A stretch of DNA of 54,760 nt. It comes from Acetobacteraceae bacterium (GTDB lineage: Bacteria > Pseudomonadota > Alphaproteobacteria > Acetobacterales > Acetobacteraceae). Made by a program: the position numbers and the translations under genes. Positions within the stretch are counted from its first letter, which is position 1. Each line of letters begins with the position of its first letter. The notes under the pieces were generated by a model. It saw only the letters and a program-made list of their open reading frames with translations. It was not told the DNA's origin and made no database searches. The DNA lies in assembly GCA_947474705.1 (NCBI GenBank), contig CANJJS010000026.1, forward strand, positions 1-54,760, written 5' to 3'. This document shows, piece by piece, positions 43,114 through 51,028 of the stretch.

Positions 43114-44676
43114 ATGCGCTTCCCATCGCTCATAGCCCGCCGCGCCGCCACGATCGGCCTCTGCCTGACGCTCGCCGTGCCGATGAGCGTGTCCATCCGG
43201 CCCGAACCGGCGATCGCCCGTGGCGCGCCGGACAGTTTCGCCGATCTGGCGGCGAAACTGCTGCCGGCGGTGGTCAACATCTCCTCCTCGCAGAGCGCCC
43301 AGACCACGCAGCGCCCGCCGCGGGAAAGCGGGCCGGAGATGCCGTCCTTCCCGCCCGGTTCGCCCTTCGAGCAGTTTTTCCGCGACTTTCTCAATCGCCA
43401 ACGGCCACCGGGTCAGCGCGGCGAGGGGCCGCAACGGCCCGAGCGGCAAGAACGGCCGGAGCGGCGGGCGCAGAGTCTGGGGTCGGGCTTCATCATCGAC
43501 GCCTCCGGTCTGGTCGTGACCAACAATCACGTCATCGAGGGCGCCGACGAAATCTCCGTCATTCTCCAGGACAACACGACCCTGCGGGCCGAGGTGGTGG
43601 GCCGCGACGAAACCGGCGACATCGCGTTGCTGCGGGTGAAGTCGGACAAGCCGCTGCCCGTGGTGGAGTTCGGCGATTCCAATGCCTCCCGCGTCGGCGA
43701 CTGGGTTTTGGCGATCGGCAATCCCTTCGGCCTTGGCGGCACGGTGACGGCGGGCATCGTCTCCGCCCGCGGCCGCGACATCCGCCAGGGGCCCTACGAC
43801 GACTTCATCCAGACGGATGCCTCGATCAACCGCGGCAATTCGGGCGGGCCGCTGTTCAACATGGACGGCAAGGTGATCGGGATTAACACCGCGATCTTCT
43901 CGCCGTCCGGCGGCTCGATCGGGATCGGTTTCTCGATCCCGTCGAACATGGCGAAATCCATTGTCGCGCAGTTGAAGGATTTCGGGCATCCCCGCCGCGG
44001 CTGGCTGGGCGTGCGCATCCAGCAGGTCACGCCGGAACTGGCGGAGAGCGTCGGGTTGAAAGACACCTCCGGCGCGATGGTCGCGGGCACCACCGATGGC
44101 GGGCCGGCCGAGAAAGCGAAGATCAAAGGCGGCGACATCATCCTGAAATTCGATGGCCAGGACGTGAAGGACATGCACGCGCTGCCGCGCATCGTCGCGG
44201 AGACCGAGGTCGGCAAGCAGGTGAAGGTCGTGCTGTGGCGCGACGGGAAGGAAATCACTGTCACGGCGACGTTGGATGAAAAGCCCAGCGATACGAAACA
44301 GGCGTCGACGGAACCGGGGAAAAAACCAGCGGTGGCGCCGTCCGCTTCCCGCGACCTCGCCGGTCTGGGCATGAAAATCTCGCCGCTGACCGCCGAACTG
44401 AAGGACAAGTTCCAGATCGGGCCCGACCAAAAAGGCGTCCTGATCACCGACGTGTTCCAAGGAGGGGTCGCGGCCGATCGTGGCCTGAAACCCGGAGATG
44501 TGATCGTCGAAGTGCAGCAGGCCGAGGTCGGCTCGCCCGAGGACGTGATCAAGAGAGTGGAAGCGCAACGGTCGCAGGACCGCAAATCGGTATTGATGCT
44601 GATCCAGGGCCAGGATGGCGTGCGCTACGTGCCGCTGCCGTTGAGCAAGCCTGGCAAGGACAGCAAACCAGGCTGA
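43114..44676 (+). CDS. Do-family periplasmic serine endoprotease (DegP/DegQ-like)
   Basis: 520 residues. A signal peptide spans about 1-36. The trypsin-like domain has the triad H139 (VVTNNHVIEGA), D169 (ETGDIALL) and S243 (GNSGGPLF), with a Pro/Arg/Gln-rich LA-loop region at about 90-120. Two PDZ domains follow: LGVRIQQVTPELAES (about 290-385) and the C-terminal GVLITDVFQGGVAADRGLKPGD (about 430-510). It degrades or refolds misfolded envelope proteins. It lies 44 bases after hflC, so probably in the same operon, linking membrane and periplasmic proteolysis. A GC-rich dyad separates it from convergent serB. Confidence 0.96.
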   Translation: MRFPSLIARRAATIGLCLTLAVPMSVSIRPEPAIARGAPDSFADLAAKLLPAVVNISSSQSAQTTQRPPRESGPEMPSFPPGSPFEQFFRDFLNRQRPPGQRGEGPQRPERQERPERRAQSLGSGFIIDASGLVVTNNHVIEGADEISVILQDNTTLRAEVVGRDETGDIALLRVKSDKPLPVVEFGDSNASRVGDWVLAIGNPFGLGGTVTAGIVSARGRDIRQGPYDDFIQTDASINRGNSGGPLFNMDGKVIGINTAIFSPSGGSIGIGFSIPSNMAKSIVAQLKDFGHPRRGWLGVRIQQVTPELAESVGLKDTSGAMVAGTTDGGPAEKAKIKGGDIILKFDGQDVKDMHALPRIVAETEVGKQVKVVLWRDGKEITVTATLDEKPSDTKQASTEPGKKPAVAPSASRDLAGLGMKISPLTAELKDKFQIGPDQKGVLITDVFQGGVAADRGLKPGDVIVEVQQAEVGSPEDVIKRVEAQRSQDRKSVLMLIQGQDGVRYVPLPLSKPGKDSKPG

Positions 44677-44680
44677 TCAT

Positions 44681-44710
44681 GGAGGGGCCCTGGCGGCGCC
44701 AGGCCCCTCC
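44681..44710. terminator. Hairpin between convergent degP and serB
   Basis: GGAGGGGCC(C)TGGC pairs with GCCAGGCCCCTCC across a GGC loop with one bulged base. It starts five bases after the degP stop and ends three bases before the serB stop. There is no U tract, so bidirectional termination is plausible but not certain. Confidence 0.45.
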
Positions 44711-44712
44711 CG

Positions 44713-45591
44713 CTACCCGCCTGAAACAAACGCGCTCGCCGGATACCCTTGGGCGAACAACAACGCGCGTAAATCCACATGATCGACCTTCGCCCGCGCC
44801 GCCGCGGCCACGGCAGGTTTGCCGTGGAACGCGATCCCCAGACCGGCGGCCTGAAGCATGTCGAGATCGTTGGCGCCGTCCCCGACCGCCAGGACATCGT
44901 CGTCAGTCAAACCACGAGTCGCCACGAGTTCGCGCAATGTCACGAGCTTCGCGGAACGATCCAGAATCGGCTCGGCGACCCGGCCCAACAACTGGCGGCC
45001 ATCGTCGAGCAATTCGTTCGAGCGATGCATGTCGAATCCGACTCGCGCCATGACCCGACTGGTAAACCAGGTAAATCCGCCGGACACGAGCGCGGTATAG
45101 GCCCCATGCGCCCGCATGGTCGCCACAAGCTCCATCGCCCCGGGCGTAAGCTGGAGTGCGGCCCAGGTCTTTTCCAGCGCGGCGACAGGCAGGCCTTTGA
45201 GCATACCCACCCGTTCTCGGAGCGCCTCCTTGAAGTCCAACTCGCCATTCATCGCACGCGTGGTGATGGCGGCGATCTTCTCGCCAAGACCCGCGTAAGC
45301 CGCCAGATCGTCCAGCGTCTCGCTGGTAATGATGGTGCTGTCCATATCGGCGATCAGTAAACGTTTGCGGCGATTCGCGGCCGTGGTGGCGATGGCGTCG
45401 ATCGGCGCGCCTTCAAGCGCCGCCCGGACCTGGACGAGATCGGGCGCGGCGGCGCAGGTCAGATCGACCGCCTCACCGGGCGCGAGAACCGCCGGCGTGC
45501 CACCGCCAATCGCGTCGCGCGCGCGGCCGATCGCGGAAGCGGTGAGAACGGTTGAGTCTCGCGCGGCGATCAGGGTCAGAACATGGGTCAT
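44713..45591 (-). CDS. serB: Phosphoserine phosphatase
   Basis: 292-residue HAD-superfamily enzyme catalysing the last step of serine synthesis. An N-terminal regulatory-like region (1-70) precedes the HAD core: motif I IADMDSTII (nucleophile D82, D84), ETLDDLAAYAGLGEKIAAIT, motif II ALVSGGFTWF, and motif III/IV DDVLAVGDGANDLDMLQAAGLGIAF. The sequence MNGELDFKEALRERVGML is a SerB hallmark. ATG 45591 is the natural N-terminus. It converges with degP and is upstream-adjacent to a small uncharacterised gene. Confidence 0.96.
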   Translation of the reverse strand: MTHVLTLIAARDSTVLTASAIGRARDAIGGGTPAVLAPGEAVDLTCAAAPDLVQVRAALEGAPIDAIATTAANRRKRLLIADMDSTIITSETLDDLAAYAGLGEKIAAITTRAMNGELDFKEALRERVGMLKGLPVAALEKTWAALQLTPGAMELVATMRAHGAYTALVSGGFTWFTSRVMARVGFDMHRSNELLDDGRQLLGRVAEPILDRSAKLVTLRELVATRGLTDDDVLAVGDGANDLDMLQAAGLGIAFHGKPAVAAAARAKVDHVDLRALLFAQGYPASAFVSGG

Positions 45592-45639
45592 GGACGCTGG
45601 TAACCGGCGGCGGGGGGGGCGGCAACCCGACGCGAGCGA

Positions 45640-45924
45640 TCAGATAAACTTCCCGTGCAGGAACCCCAGCGCCGGCAACGGCCGCCACGACCGCGGCAAC
45701 TCCGCCCGCTTGATCGGCCGGATCGTGTAATTCGGCATCGGCTGCCGCGCCGTCTTCAGGAACCCCGCGTAGGCCCGGACCTGCTGTTCGCGCCAGTCCT
45801 TATCGGCTTGCGCCGCGACACGGCTGGGGAAAATCTCCGCCACGCGCGTCGTGCGCCCCATATTGGCGACCACCGCCCAAAGCGTGTCGTCGCGAACGGC
45901 GTTCAGACTGACCGGTTCGACCAT
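45640..45924 (-). CDS. Small protein of unknown function
   Basis: 94 residues from ATG 45924 (MVEPVSLNAVRDDTLWAVVA), or 107 from GTG 45963, which would add VLDFGGEPGQHFP; neither has a strong ribosome-binding site. No signal peptide or membrane helix is visible. The composition is basic and aromatic (QADKDWREQQVRAYAGFLKT; ELPRSWRPLPALGFLHGKFI). No family is recognised. A strong intrinsic terminator reading in the same direction sits just upstream (45975-46014), so expression either starts after it or depends on read-through. Confidence 0.55.
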   Translation of the reverse strand: MVEPVSLNAVRDDTLWAVVANMGRTTRVAEIFPSRVAAQADKDWREQQVRAYAGFLKTARQPMPNYTIRPIKRAELPRSWRPLPALGFLHGKFI

Positions 45925-45974
45925 CGGAAAATGCTGACCGGGTTCGCCGCCAAAATCAAGCACCTTGACCAGAG

Positions 45975-46108
45975 AAAAAAAGGGCGGTGCGGCCGGGGGA
46001 GGGCCGCACCGCCCAGAGGGGGCCACGTTGTCAGGAACGTGGCATCGGGGAGGAAACAGGACACCGGAAGAACCGGCTCCGTGATTCGGAAGATAATCGG
46101 AGCCCCCT
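45975..46108 (-). ncRNA. Candidate small RNA with three hairpins and intrinsic terminator
   Basis: On the minus strand, hairpin 1 is GGCTCC(46104-46099)/GGAGCC with inner GATT/AATC pairing. Then comes a single-stranded stretch containing TTTCCTCCCC, an anti-Shine-Dalgarno-like sequence. Hairpin 2 is GCCACGTT/AACGTGGC (46043-46036 with 46029-46022). The terminator is a perfect 13-bp stem GGGCGGTGCGGCC/GGCCGCACCGCCC (46014-46002 with 45994-45982) with a pyrimidine-rich loop, followed by seven T. A terminator of this strength with no gene before it implies a short non-coding transcript or an attenuated leader for the gene at 45924. I cannot place the promoter. Confidence 0.6.
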
Positions 46109-46126
46109 AACAAACCGTTAAAAAAT

Positions 46127-46176
46127 CCAATAAAATTGGCGAATTCGAAAATATTTTCGGGTCCCATCGCGGACCC
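46127..46176. promoter_or_regulatory. Three consecutive dyads in the divergent control region upstream of CaiB gene
   Basis: CCAAT-AAA-ATTGG (46127-46139), the perfect 14-bp palindrome CGAAAATATTTTCG (46146-46159) and GGGTCC-CATCGC-GGACCC (46159-46176) follow each other in the only AT-rich stretch nearby. They lie between the candidate small RNA (minus) and the CaiB gene (plus). The first two look like protein-binding sites; the third is a hairpin just before the ribosome-binding site. Confidence 0.5.
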
Positions 46177-46192
46177 CCAAAGGAGCGCGCGC

Positions 46193-47395
46193 ATGGCCCC
46201 GAAACGCCTGGGACCTTTAACCGGATTGAAAGTGGTGGAGCTGGGACACTACATCGCCGCCCCGTTTTGCACGCGAATCCTGGCCGATCTGGGCGCCGAG
46301 GTCATCAAGGTCGAGCCCCCCGGCGGCGATCCCTTCCGTGGCTGGGGCGAGGCCAAGGACGGAAATTCCGTTTGGTTCAGCATACACGGGCGTAACAAGC
46401 TGTCGGTCGAGCTGGATTTAAAAAAAGACCGCGACACATTGCTGAAAATCGCCGCCCGCGCCGACGTGCTGGTGGAGAACATGCGCGCCGGCCAGCTCGA
46501 GCGTTTGCGAATCGGCCCGGCCGAACTCCACGCCGTGAACCCCCGCCTGGTCATCGCGCGCATCTCCGGTTACGGCCAGGACGGGCCTTATCGCGACAAA
46601 CCGGCGTTTGGCGCCATTGGCGAGGCGATGGGGGGCTTGCGGCACCTTACCGGCCACCCGGCGGGCGCTTCCGATCTGCCGCCGCCGCGCTGCGGGATTT
46701 CCATCAGCGACGACCTCGCCGGTCTCTATGCCTGCATCGGCCTCCTGTCCGCCGTCTGGGAGAGGGACGCCCAAGGCGGCGGCAAGGGCCGCGTCATCGA
46801 TGTGAACCTGGTGGATTCGGTGTTCAGTCTGATGGAAGGCATGCTGCCGGAATACGCCCTCGACGGACGAGTGCGGCAACCGGCGGGGGCGGCGCTTCCC
46901 ACGGCCTCGCCCACCAACACCTACCCCTGCGCGGACGGCAAATGGCTGTGCATCGCGGGCAATTCCGACCTGATTTTCGCCCGCCTGATGGCGGCGATCG
47001 GCCGCGCGGAACTGGCCGCCGACCCTGCCTATGCCACCAACGGGCTGCGTTGCCAGAACCGGGCGCCACTCGACGAAGCCATCGGCGCCTGGACCGCGAC
47101 GTTATCGGCGAAAGACGCCGAAGAGATCCTGGAAGGCGCCGAGGTCCCTTGCTCGCGATTGTTCGACATCGCCGATTGCGCCAGCGATCCGCATTTCCTG
47201 GCGCGCGAGGCCGTGCAAACCATCGACGACCCTCTGATCGGGCGCACCTTGCACCCGGGTCCGGCGATCCGGCTCGATGGCGAGGCGCCAGGGGACGTCG
47301 TGCGCTGGCCAGGCCCCGCGCGCGGTGCCCACAACGATCACGTGCTACACACCTTGCTCGGCCTGCCACGCGCGGGAATGCCGGGCTCCGCCTGA
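46193..47395 (+). CDS. CaiB/BaiF family CoA-transferase
   Basis: 400-residue class III CoA-transferase. It has PLTGLKVVELGHYIAAPFCTRILADLGAEVIKVEPP, NKLSVELDLKKDRD, VLVENMRAGQLERLRIG, ISGYGQDGPYRDKPAFGAIGEAMGG and GISISDDLAGLYACIGLL with the catalytic Asp. ATG 46193 is preceded by AAAGGAG eight bases upstream; the frame extends further back without another good start. It is a paralogue of the gene at 35824 but stands alone, with an unusual palindrome-rich upstream region. Acyl substrate unknown. Confidence 0.93.
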   Translation: MAPKRLGPLTGLKVVELGHYIAAPFCTRILADLGAEVIKVEPPGGDPFRGWGEAKDGNSVWFSIHGRNKLSVELDLKKDRDTLLKIAARADVLVENMRAGQLERLRIGPAELHAVNPRLVIARISGYGQDGPYRDKPAFGAIGEAMGGLRHLTGHPAGASDLPPPRCGISISDDLAGLYACIGLLSAVWERDAQGGGKGRVIDVNLVDSVFSLMEGMLPEYALDGRVRQPAGAALPTASPTNTYPCADGKWLCIAGNSDLIFARLMAAIGRAELAADPAYATNGLRCQNRAPLDEAIGAWTATLSAKDAEEILEGAEVPCSRLFDIADCASDPHFLAREAVQTIDDPLIGRTLHPGPAIRLDGEAPGDVVRWPGPARGAHNDHVLHTLLGLPRAGMPGSA

Positions 47396-47468
47396 TCGCC
47401 GCGGTTTCGACTTGTTTTCGCCACCGCATCGGGCCAGGGTCCCTCGTGTCCCGATCCAAGGAGGGCCC

Positions 47469-47996
47469 ATGCGCCGAATCCTGCGTTTCCCATCCCTTTT
47501 GCTGGTCCTCGCGCTCGCCGCCTGCGGAAGTCCTGGGCATCGCACCACGGCCATCAAGGCGCCCCTGGAATGCGTGCCTTTCGCGCGGGCCCTGAGCGGC
47601 ATCGACATAAGAGGCAATGCCTCCGAATGGTGGTACCGGGCCGATGGCCGCTATGCCAGGGGCACAAATCCCGATGTCGGGGCGGTCATGGTGTTCGCCC
47701 GCTCCTCCCGGCTGCCGCTGGGGCATGTGGGCGTGGTGTCGAAGGTGCTGTCGCGGCGGGAAGTCATGCTAACCCAGGCGAACTGGCTGCGGCATCATGT
47801 GACGACGGACCAGTTGGCGGTGGATGTGTCGCCCTATGGCGACTGGTCCCGGGTACGGGTCTGGTGGCCACCCACGAACGCGCTGGGCTCGGCGGTCTAT
47901 CCGGTTCACGGCTTCATCTATTCCGGATATTCGAACAACCACGAGCACATCGCGAGGTCCGTGCCGCGCGCGGTTCAGGTGGCGTTGCGAAATTAG
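47469..47996 (+). CDS. CHAP-domain lipoprotein, probable peptidoglycan amidase/endopeptidase
   Basis: 175 residues. The N-terminus MRRILRFPSLLLVLALAACG ends in a lipobox (LAAC) with lipidated C19. The CHAP domain follows, with catalytic Cys at C35 (LECVPFARALSGI) and His at H86 (LGHVGVVSKVLSRREVMLTQ), the usual spacing. Such proteins cleave peptidoglycan stem peptides or crossbridges at the outer or inner membrane surface. AAGGAGGG precedes the ATG by three to four bases, so translation is likely strong. It lies 73 bp after the CaiB gene, same strand, with no evident link. Confidence 0.88.
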   Translation: MRRILRFPSLLLVLALAACGSPGHRTTAIKAPLECVPFARALSGIDIRGNASEWWYRADGRYARGTNPDVGAVMVFARSSRLPLGHVGVVSKVLSRREVMLTQANWLRHHVTTDQLAVDVSPYGDWSRVRVWWPPTNALGSAVYPVHGFIYSGYSNNHEHIARSVPRAVQVALRN

Positions 47997-48138
47997 CGGC
48001 ACGCGCGGTTCCGCGCAGCGATCGGCCGATATGGCGCCGTCCTGGCGCGCGAAGACGGATCAATCGCGACCCAAAGCGCCGGGCTGGCAAAGGACATGGC
48101 TGGTCCGCCCGCGCGGACCATGACAGGAGAGCGGCGCC

Positions 48139-48612
48139 TCAGCCGTCGGCGGGCGGCACCCAGGGGAGGCTTTGCACCTCGATCCCTTCCTCGGCCAGTG
48201 CTTCGGCTTCGTCCGGAGTGGTTTCGCCGTAGATGCCGTGCGCCTCGACCTCGCCGTAATGGATCTTGCGGGCTTCTTCGGCGAAGGACGGACCGACATA
48301 ATCGCAGTTTTTTTCAACCTCGGCGCGCATGCGTTGCAGCAGGGCCACCAACTGCGCGGGCATCGGCGGGCCGCTCGGTTTGGGCTCCGGTGGTAGGACC
48401 TGCTGGGTGGGGACCGGCGGTTGCGGCGGCGGAGGCAGACTATTCTTCTTCTTTGTCACCGCGGGCGCCATCAGCGCGCGCGCGACCTTCGTCCCGCCGC
48501 AGGTCGGGCACTCGATCAGGCCGCGTTTGGCCTGCTTTTCAAATCCGGCGCTGTCGTTGAACCAACCGTCGAACTCATGGTCCTCGCCGCAGCGGAGCTG
48601 GTAATGGATCAT
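48139..48612 (-). CDS. DUF1178 family protein
   Basis: 157 residues matching the DUF1178 family. The start MIHYQLRCGEDHEFDGWFN with C8 and the later CPTCGG (C35, C38) suggests a zinc-ribbon-like knuckle. A Pro-rich linker (SLPPPPQPPVPTQQ) separates it from the C-terminal helix part NCDYVGPSFAEEARKIHYGE and GETTPDEAEALAEEGIEVQSLPW, which is the conserved end of the family. ATG 48612 is chosen by similarity to the family start. Function unknown. A CIRCE-type HrcA operator 62 bases upstream suggests heat-shock or protein-stress control; grxC precedes it on the same strand. Confidence 0.92.
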   Translation of the reverse strand: MIHYQLRCGEDHEFDGWFNDSAGFEKQAKRGLIECPTCGGTKVARALMAPAVTKKKNSLPPPPQPPVPTQQVLPPEPKPSGPPMPAQLVALLQRMRAEVEKNCDYVGPSFAEEARKIHYGEVEAHGIYGETTPDEAEALAEEGIEVQSLPWVPPADG

Positions 48613-48673
48613 CCTGGTTCCGGTCCGATCCGGCGGCACCGCGCCGCCGGTCATCCTGTCAAATTGGGGTATC

Positions 48674-48700
48674 CTGGCACTCCATGCAAGAGAGTGCCAA
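48674..48700 (-). promoter_or_regulatory. CIRCE element (HrcA operator)
   Basis: The sequence is CTGGCACTC-N9-GAGTGCCAA (plus strand), against the consensus TTAGCACTC-N9-GAGTGCTAA. The 8-bp arms and exact 9-base spacer fit. It lies between grxC and the DUF1178 gene and would act on the latter. By family knowledge, HrcA represses until heat or misfolded protein draws off GroEL. Confidence 0.8.
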
Positions 48701-48706
48701 CGCGCC

Positions 48707-48967
48707 TCAGCCCGCGTTCAGCATCGGGTCAAGTTTCCCGGCCCGATCCAGCGCCACCAGATCGTCGCAGCCGCCAATATGCTGACCGCCGATGAAAATC
48801 TGCGGCATCGTCGTCCGCCCGCCAGAGCGCTGTTTCGCCTCGTCCCGCCGCGGCGAGCCATGCGGCGCGTCGATTTCCTCGAACTCGGCTTTCTTGGTGG
48901 TCAGGATGTGAACGGCGCGCTCGCAATACGGGCACCAGGGCTGGGTGTAGATTTCGATCTTCGGCAT
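48707..48967 (-). CDS. grxC: Glutaredoxin 3
   Basis: 86-residue thioredoxin-fold protein that reduces disulfides and mixed disulfides with glutathione. The dithiol active site is CPYC (C12, C15) in IYTQPWCPYCERAV. The cis-Pro and GSH-binding motifs TTMPQIFIGGQHIGGCDDL are present. AGAGGTGA seven bases before ATG 48967 supports the start. Length is standard. The DUF1178 gene follows with a CIRCE site in between, so the two may be separately controlled. Confidence 0.96.
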   Translation of the reverse strand: MPKIEIYTQPWCPYCERAVHILTTKKAEFEEIDAPHGSPRRDEAKQRSGGRTTMPQIFIGGQHIGGCDDLVALDRAGKLDPMLNAG

Positions 48968-49098
48968 ATGGGTCACCTCTGCCGCCGAATGTCGGATCAA
49001 ACGCGCCCGATCGCAAGAGTGGCGGCCATTCGGGGTTGATCCTGCCCCGCATCTGTCCCACGGTCGGGCCGACGGAAGAAAAGCCCAGGAGCGTTCCC

Positions 49099-50424
49099 AT
49101 GACCGAGCATTACGACCTGATTATACGTAACGGGACCTGCGTCCTGCCCTGGGGCCAGGAAATCGCCGATGTCGGCACCCGCAACGGCCGCATCGCCGCT
49201 TTGGGCGTGCCCGGTTCCGCCACCGCCACGACCACAATCGACGCCAAAGGCCTGCACGTCCTGCCCGGCCTGATCGATCCGCACGTCCATTTCCGCGATC
49301 CCGGCGACGCCACGGTCGAGTCGATCCCGATGGGCTCCAAAGGTGCCGTGCTCGGCGGCCTCGCGGCTGTGTTCGACATGCCGAACACCAGCCCTTCCGT
49401 CGTCGATTCGAAAATGGTCGGCTGGAAGCAGGAATATGTCGAGAAAAATTCCTGGTGCGACATGGGCATCTACATCGGCGGCACCAAGACGAACATTCCG
49501 GAACTCAGCGACCTGGAACTCGATCGCGGCGTCTGCGGGATCAAAATCTTCGCCGGTTCCTCCACCGGCGATCTGATGGTCGAGGACGACGAGCATCTGG
49601 AAAAGGTCATGCGTTCCGGCCGCCGCCGCATCGCTTATCATTCCGAGGACGAATACCGCCTCCAGGCCCGCAAATCCCGCTTCAAATCGGGCGACCCCTA
49701 TGCCTCCCACATGGAATGGCGCGACGAGGAATGCGCCTGCCTGGGCACCCGCCGGCTGATGAGCCTCGCACGGAAAACCGGCCGTCAGGCGCATATCCTG
49801 CACGTGTCCACCGAGCAGGAGATGGAATACCTGAAGAATTACCGGGACATCTGCACATGCGAGGTCCTGGTCAATCACCTGACGCAGGTCGCGCCGGATT
49901 GTTACGAACGGCTGAAGGGCTACGCGGTGATGAACCCGCCGATCCGCGGCGTCCGGCACATGGAAGCCGCCTGGAAAGCGGTGAACGAGGGCCTGGTGGA
50001 CACGATCGGCTCCGACCACGCGCCGCATTCCAAGGAGAAAAAGGAACTACCCTGGCCCGACTGCGCCTCGGGCCTGACCGGCGTGCAAACGATGGTGCCC
50101 ATTATGCTGAACCACGTAAACCAGGGACGCCTGTCGCTGAATCGCATGGTCGATCTGATGTGCGCGGGTCCGGCGCGGGTTTATGGCGCCGTCGGCAAAG
50201 GCCGGCTGGCGTCAGGCTACGATGCCGACTTCACGATCGTGGACATGAAACACCGCCGCACCATCGAGAACTCCTGGATCGTCTCTCCCTGCGGCTGGAC
50301 GCCGTTTGAGGGCATGGCCATCGAGGGCTGGCCGGTCGCGACGATCGTGCGCGGCAATGTCGTCATGCGCGACGACACCGTCCTCGGGGAGCCCCTGGGC
50401 AAGCTGGTGAAGTTCATGGGGTAA
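49099..50424 (+). CDS. Dihydroorotase (class I, PyrC/allantoinase-like)
   Basis: 441-residue cyclic amidohydrolase. The metal motif is GLIDPHVHFRDPG (H-x-H), the carbamylated Lys lies in GIKIFAGSST, further metal His are in IAYHSEDE and AHILHVST, and the catalytic Asp is in TIGSDHAPHS. The C-terminal VRGNVVMRDD closes the beta-sandwich. It probably cyclises carbamoyl aspartate to dihydroorotate in pyrimidine synthesis; relatives with this layout also act as allantoinase or hydantoinase, and no other pyr genes are adjacent. ATG 49099 has AGGAG eight bases upstream. Its 3' end abuts the group II intron remnant. Confidence 0.9.
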   Translation: MTEHYDLIIRNGTCVLPWGQEIADVGTRNGRIAALGVPGSATATTTIDAKGLHVLPGLIDPHVHFRDPGDATVESIPMGSKGAVLGGLAAVFDMPNTSPSVVDSKMVGWKQEYVEKNSWCDMGIYIGGTKTNIPELSDLELDRGVCGIKIFAGSSTGDLMVEDDEHLEKVMRSGRRRIAYHSEDEYRLQARKSRFKSGDPYASHMEWRDEECACLGTRRLMSLARKTGRQAHILHVSTEQEMEYLKNYRDICTCEVLVNHLTQVAPDCYERLKGYAVMNPPIRGVRHMEAAWKAVNEGLVDTIGSDHAPHSKEKKELPWPDCASGLTGVQTMVPIMLNHVNQGRLSLNRMVDLMCAGPARVYGAVGKGRLASGYDADFTIVDMKHRRTIENSWIVSPCGWTPFEGMAIEGWPVATIVRGNVVMRDDTVLGEPLGKLVKFMG

Positions 50425-50490
50425 CCGCGCCACCCCTCGTCGCTCTCCCTCGATAGGGGTCGGGAAGGCTGTTACCGCTCCCCTCCCTCC

Positions 50491-50523
50491 GAACCGTGCG
50501 GGCGGTTCTCCCGCACACGGCTC
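50491..50523 (-). ncRNA. Group II intron domain V
   Basis: The minus strand reads GAGCCGTGTGCGGG-AGAAC-CGCCCGCACGGTTC in outline, the two-stem hairpin that forms the catalytic core. It lies 18 bases after the maturase remnant's stop, as in intact introns, and looks undamaged. Confidence 0.85.
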
Positions 50524-50540
50524 TCCAGTCGCTGGTTTCC

Positions 50541-51028
50541 TCATCGGGAGCGTCTCGCGTCCGCATGGACTGTTTGTGGAGTAAACAACTCCTGCCTGAG
50601 GAAGAAGGCGTTGGCCCATCGCGCACGATCGGCCACACACCAGCCACGGCCTGGACGCTTCTCCTGCTTACGCGGGATGGCGCGCAACCGCCGCCGGATC
50701 AGGCCGTCAAGCCTTCGGAACAGACGCGGTCTCGCGCGCTTGAAGTACACGAACCACCCCCTTAGCATCGGGTTAATATCCGCCAGGATCCGCTCGATGC
50801 CATCGCCCCGGCCACGGATCGTTCTCACTCTCCGCTTGTCTTGGAAAGATTTCAGGCTTTTGTCGCGAACGAAGCGCATGCCTGTCTCGAACCGGTATCC
50901 CAGAAAGTCGAAGTCCTGCCGGGCTGTCGGCGGTCACCCACTTTTGTCTTATCGGAGTGCGGAGTCAGTCCGTTCGCGGTCACCCACGCGGATACTACGC
51001 GCAGGGCCGCCTCACCCAGACCGCCAGG
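50541..51028 (-). pseudogene. Group II intron reverse transcriptase/maturase remnant, frameshifted
   Basis: Only the C-terminal part of the protein remains. One frame (51028 to about 50918) reads LGEAALRVVSAWVTANGLTP then HSDKTKVGDRRQPG, the end of the reverse-transcriptase domain. A single-base frameshift near 50918 moves it to QDFDFLGYRFETGMRF and on through LADINPMLRGWFVYFKRA, the maturase X domain, to RGRGWCVADRARWANAFFLR of the HNH-like end. The catalytic YADD region and the N-terminal half are missing, so it cannot be active. Confidence 0.85.
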
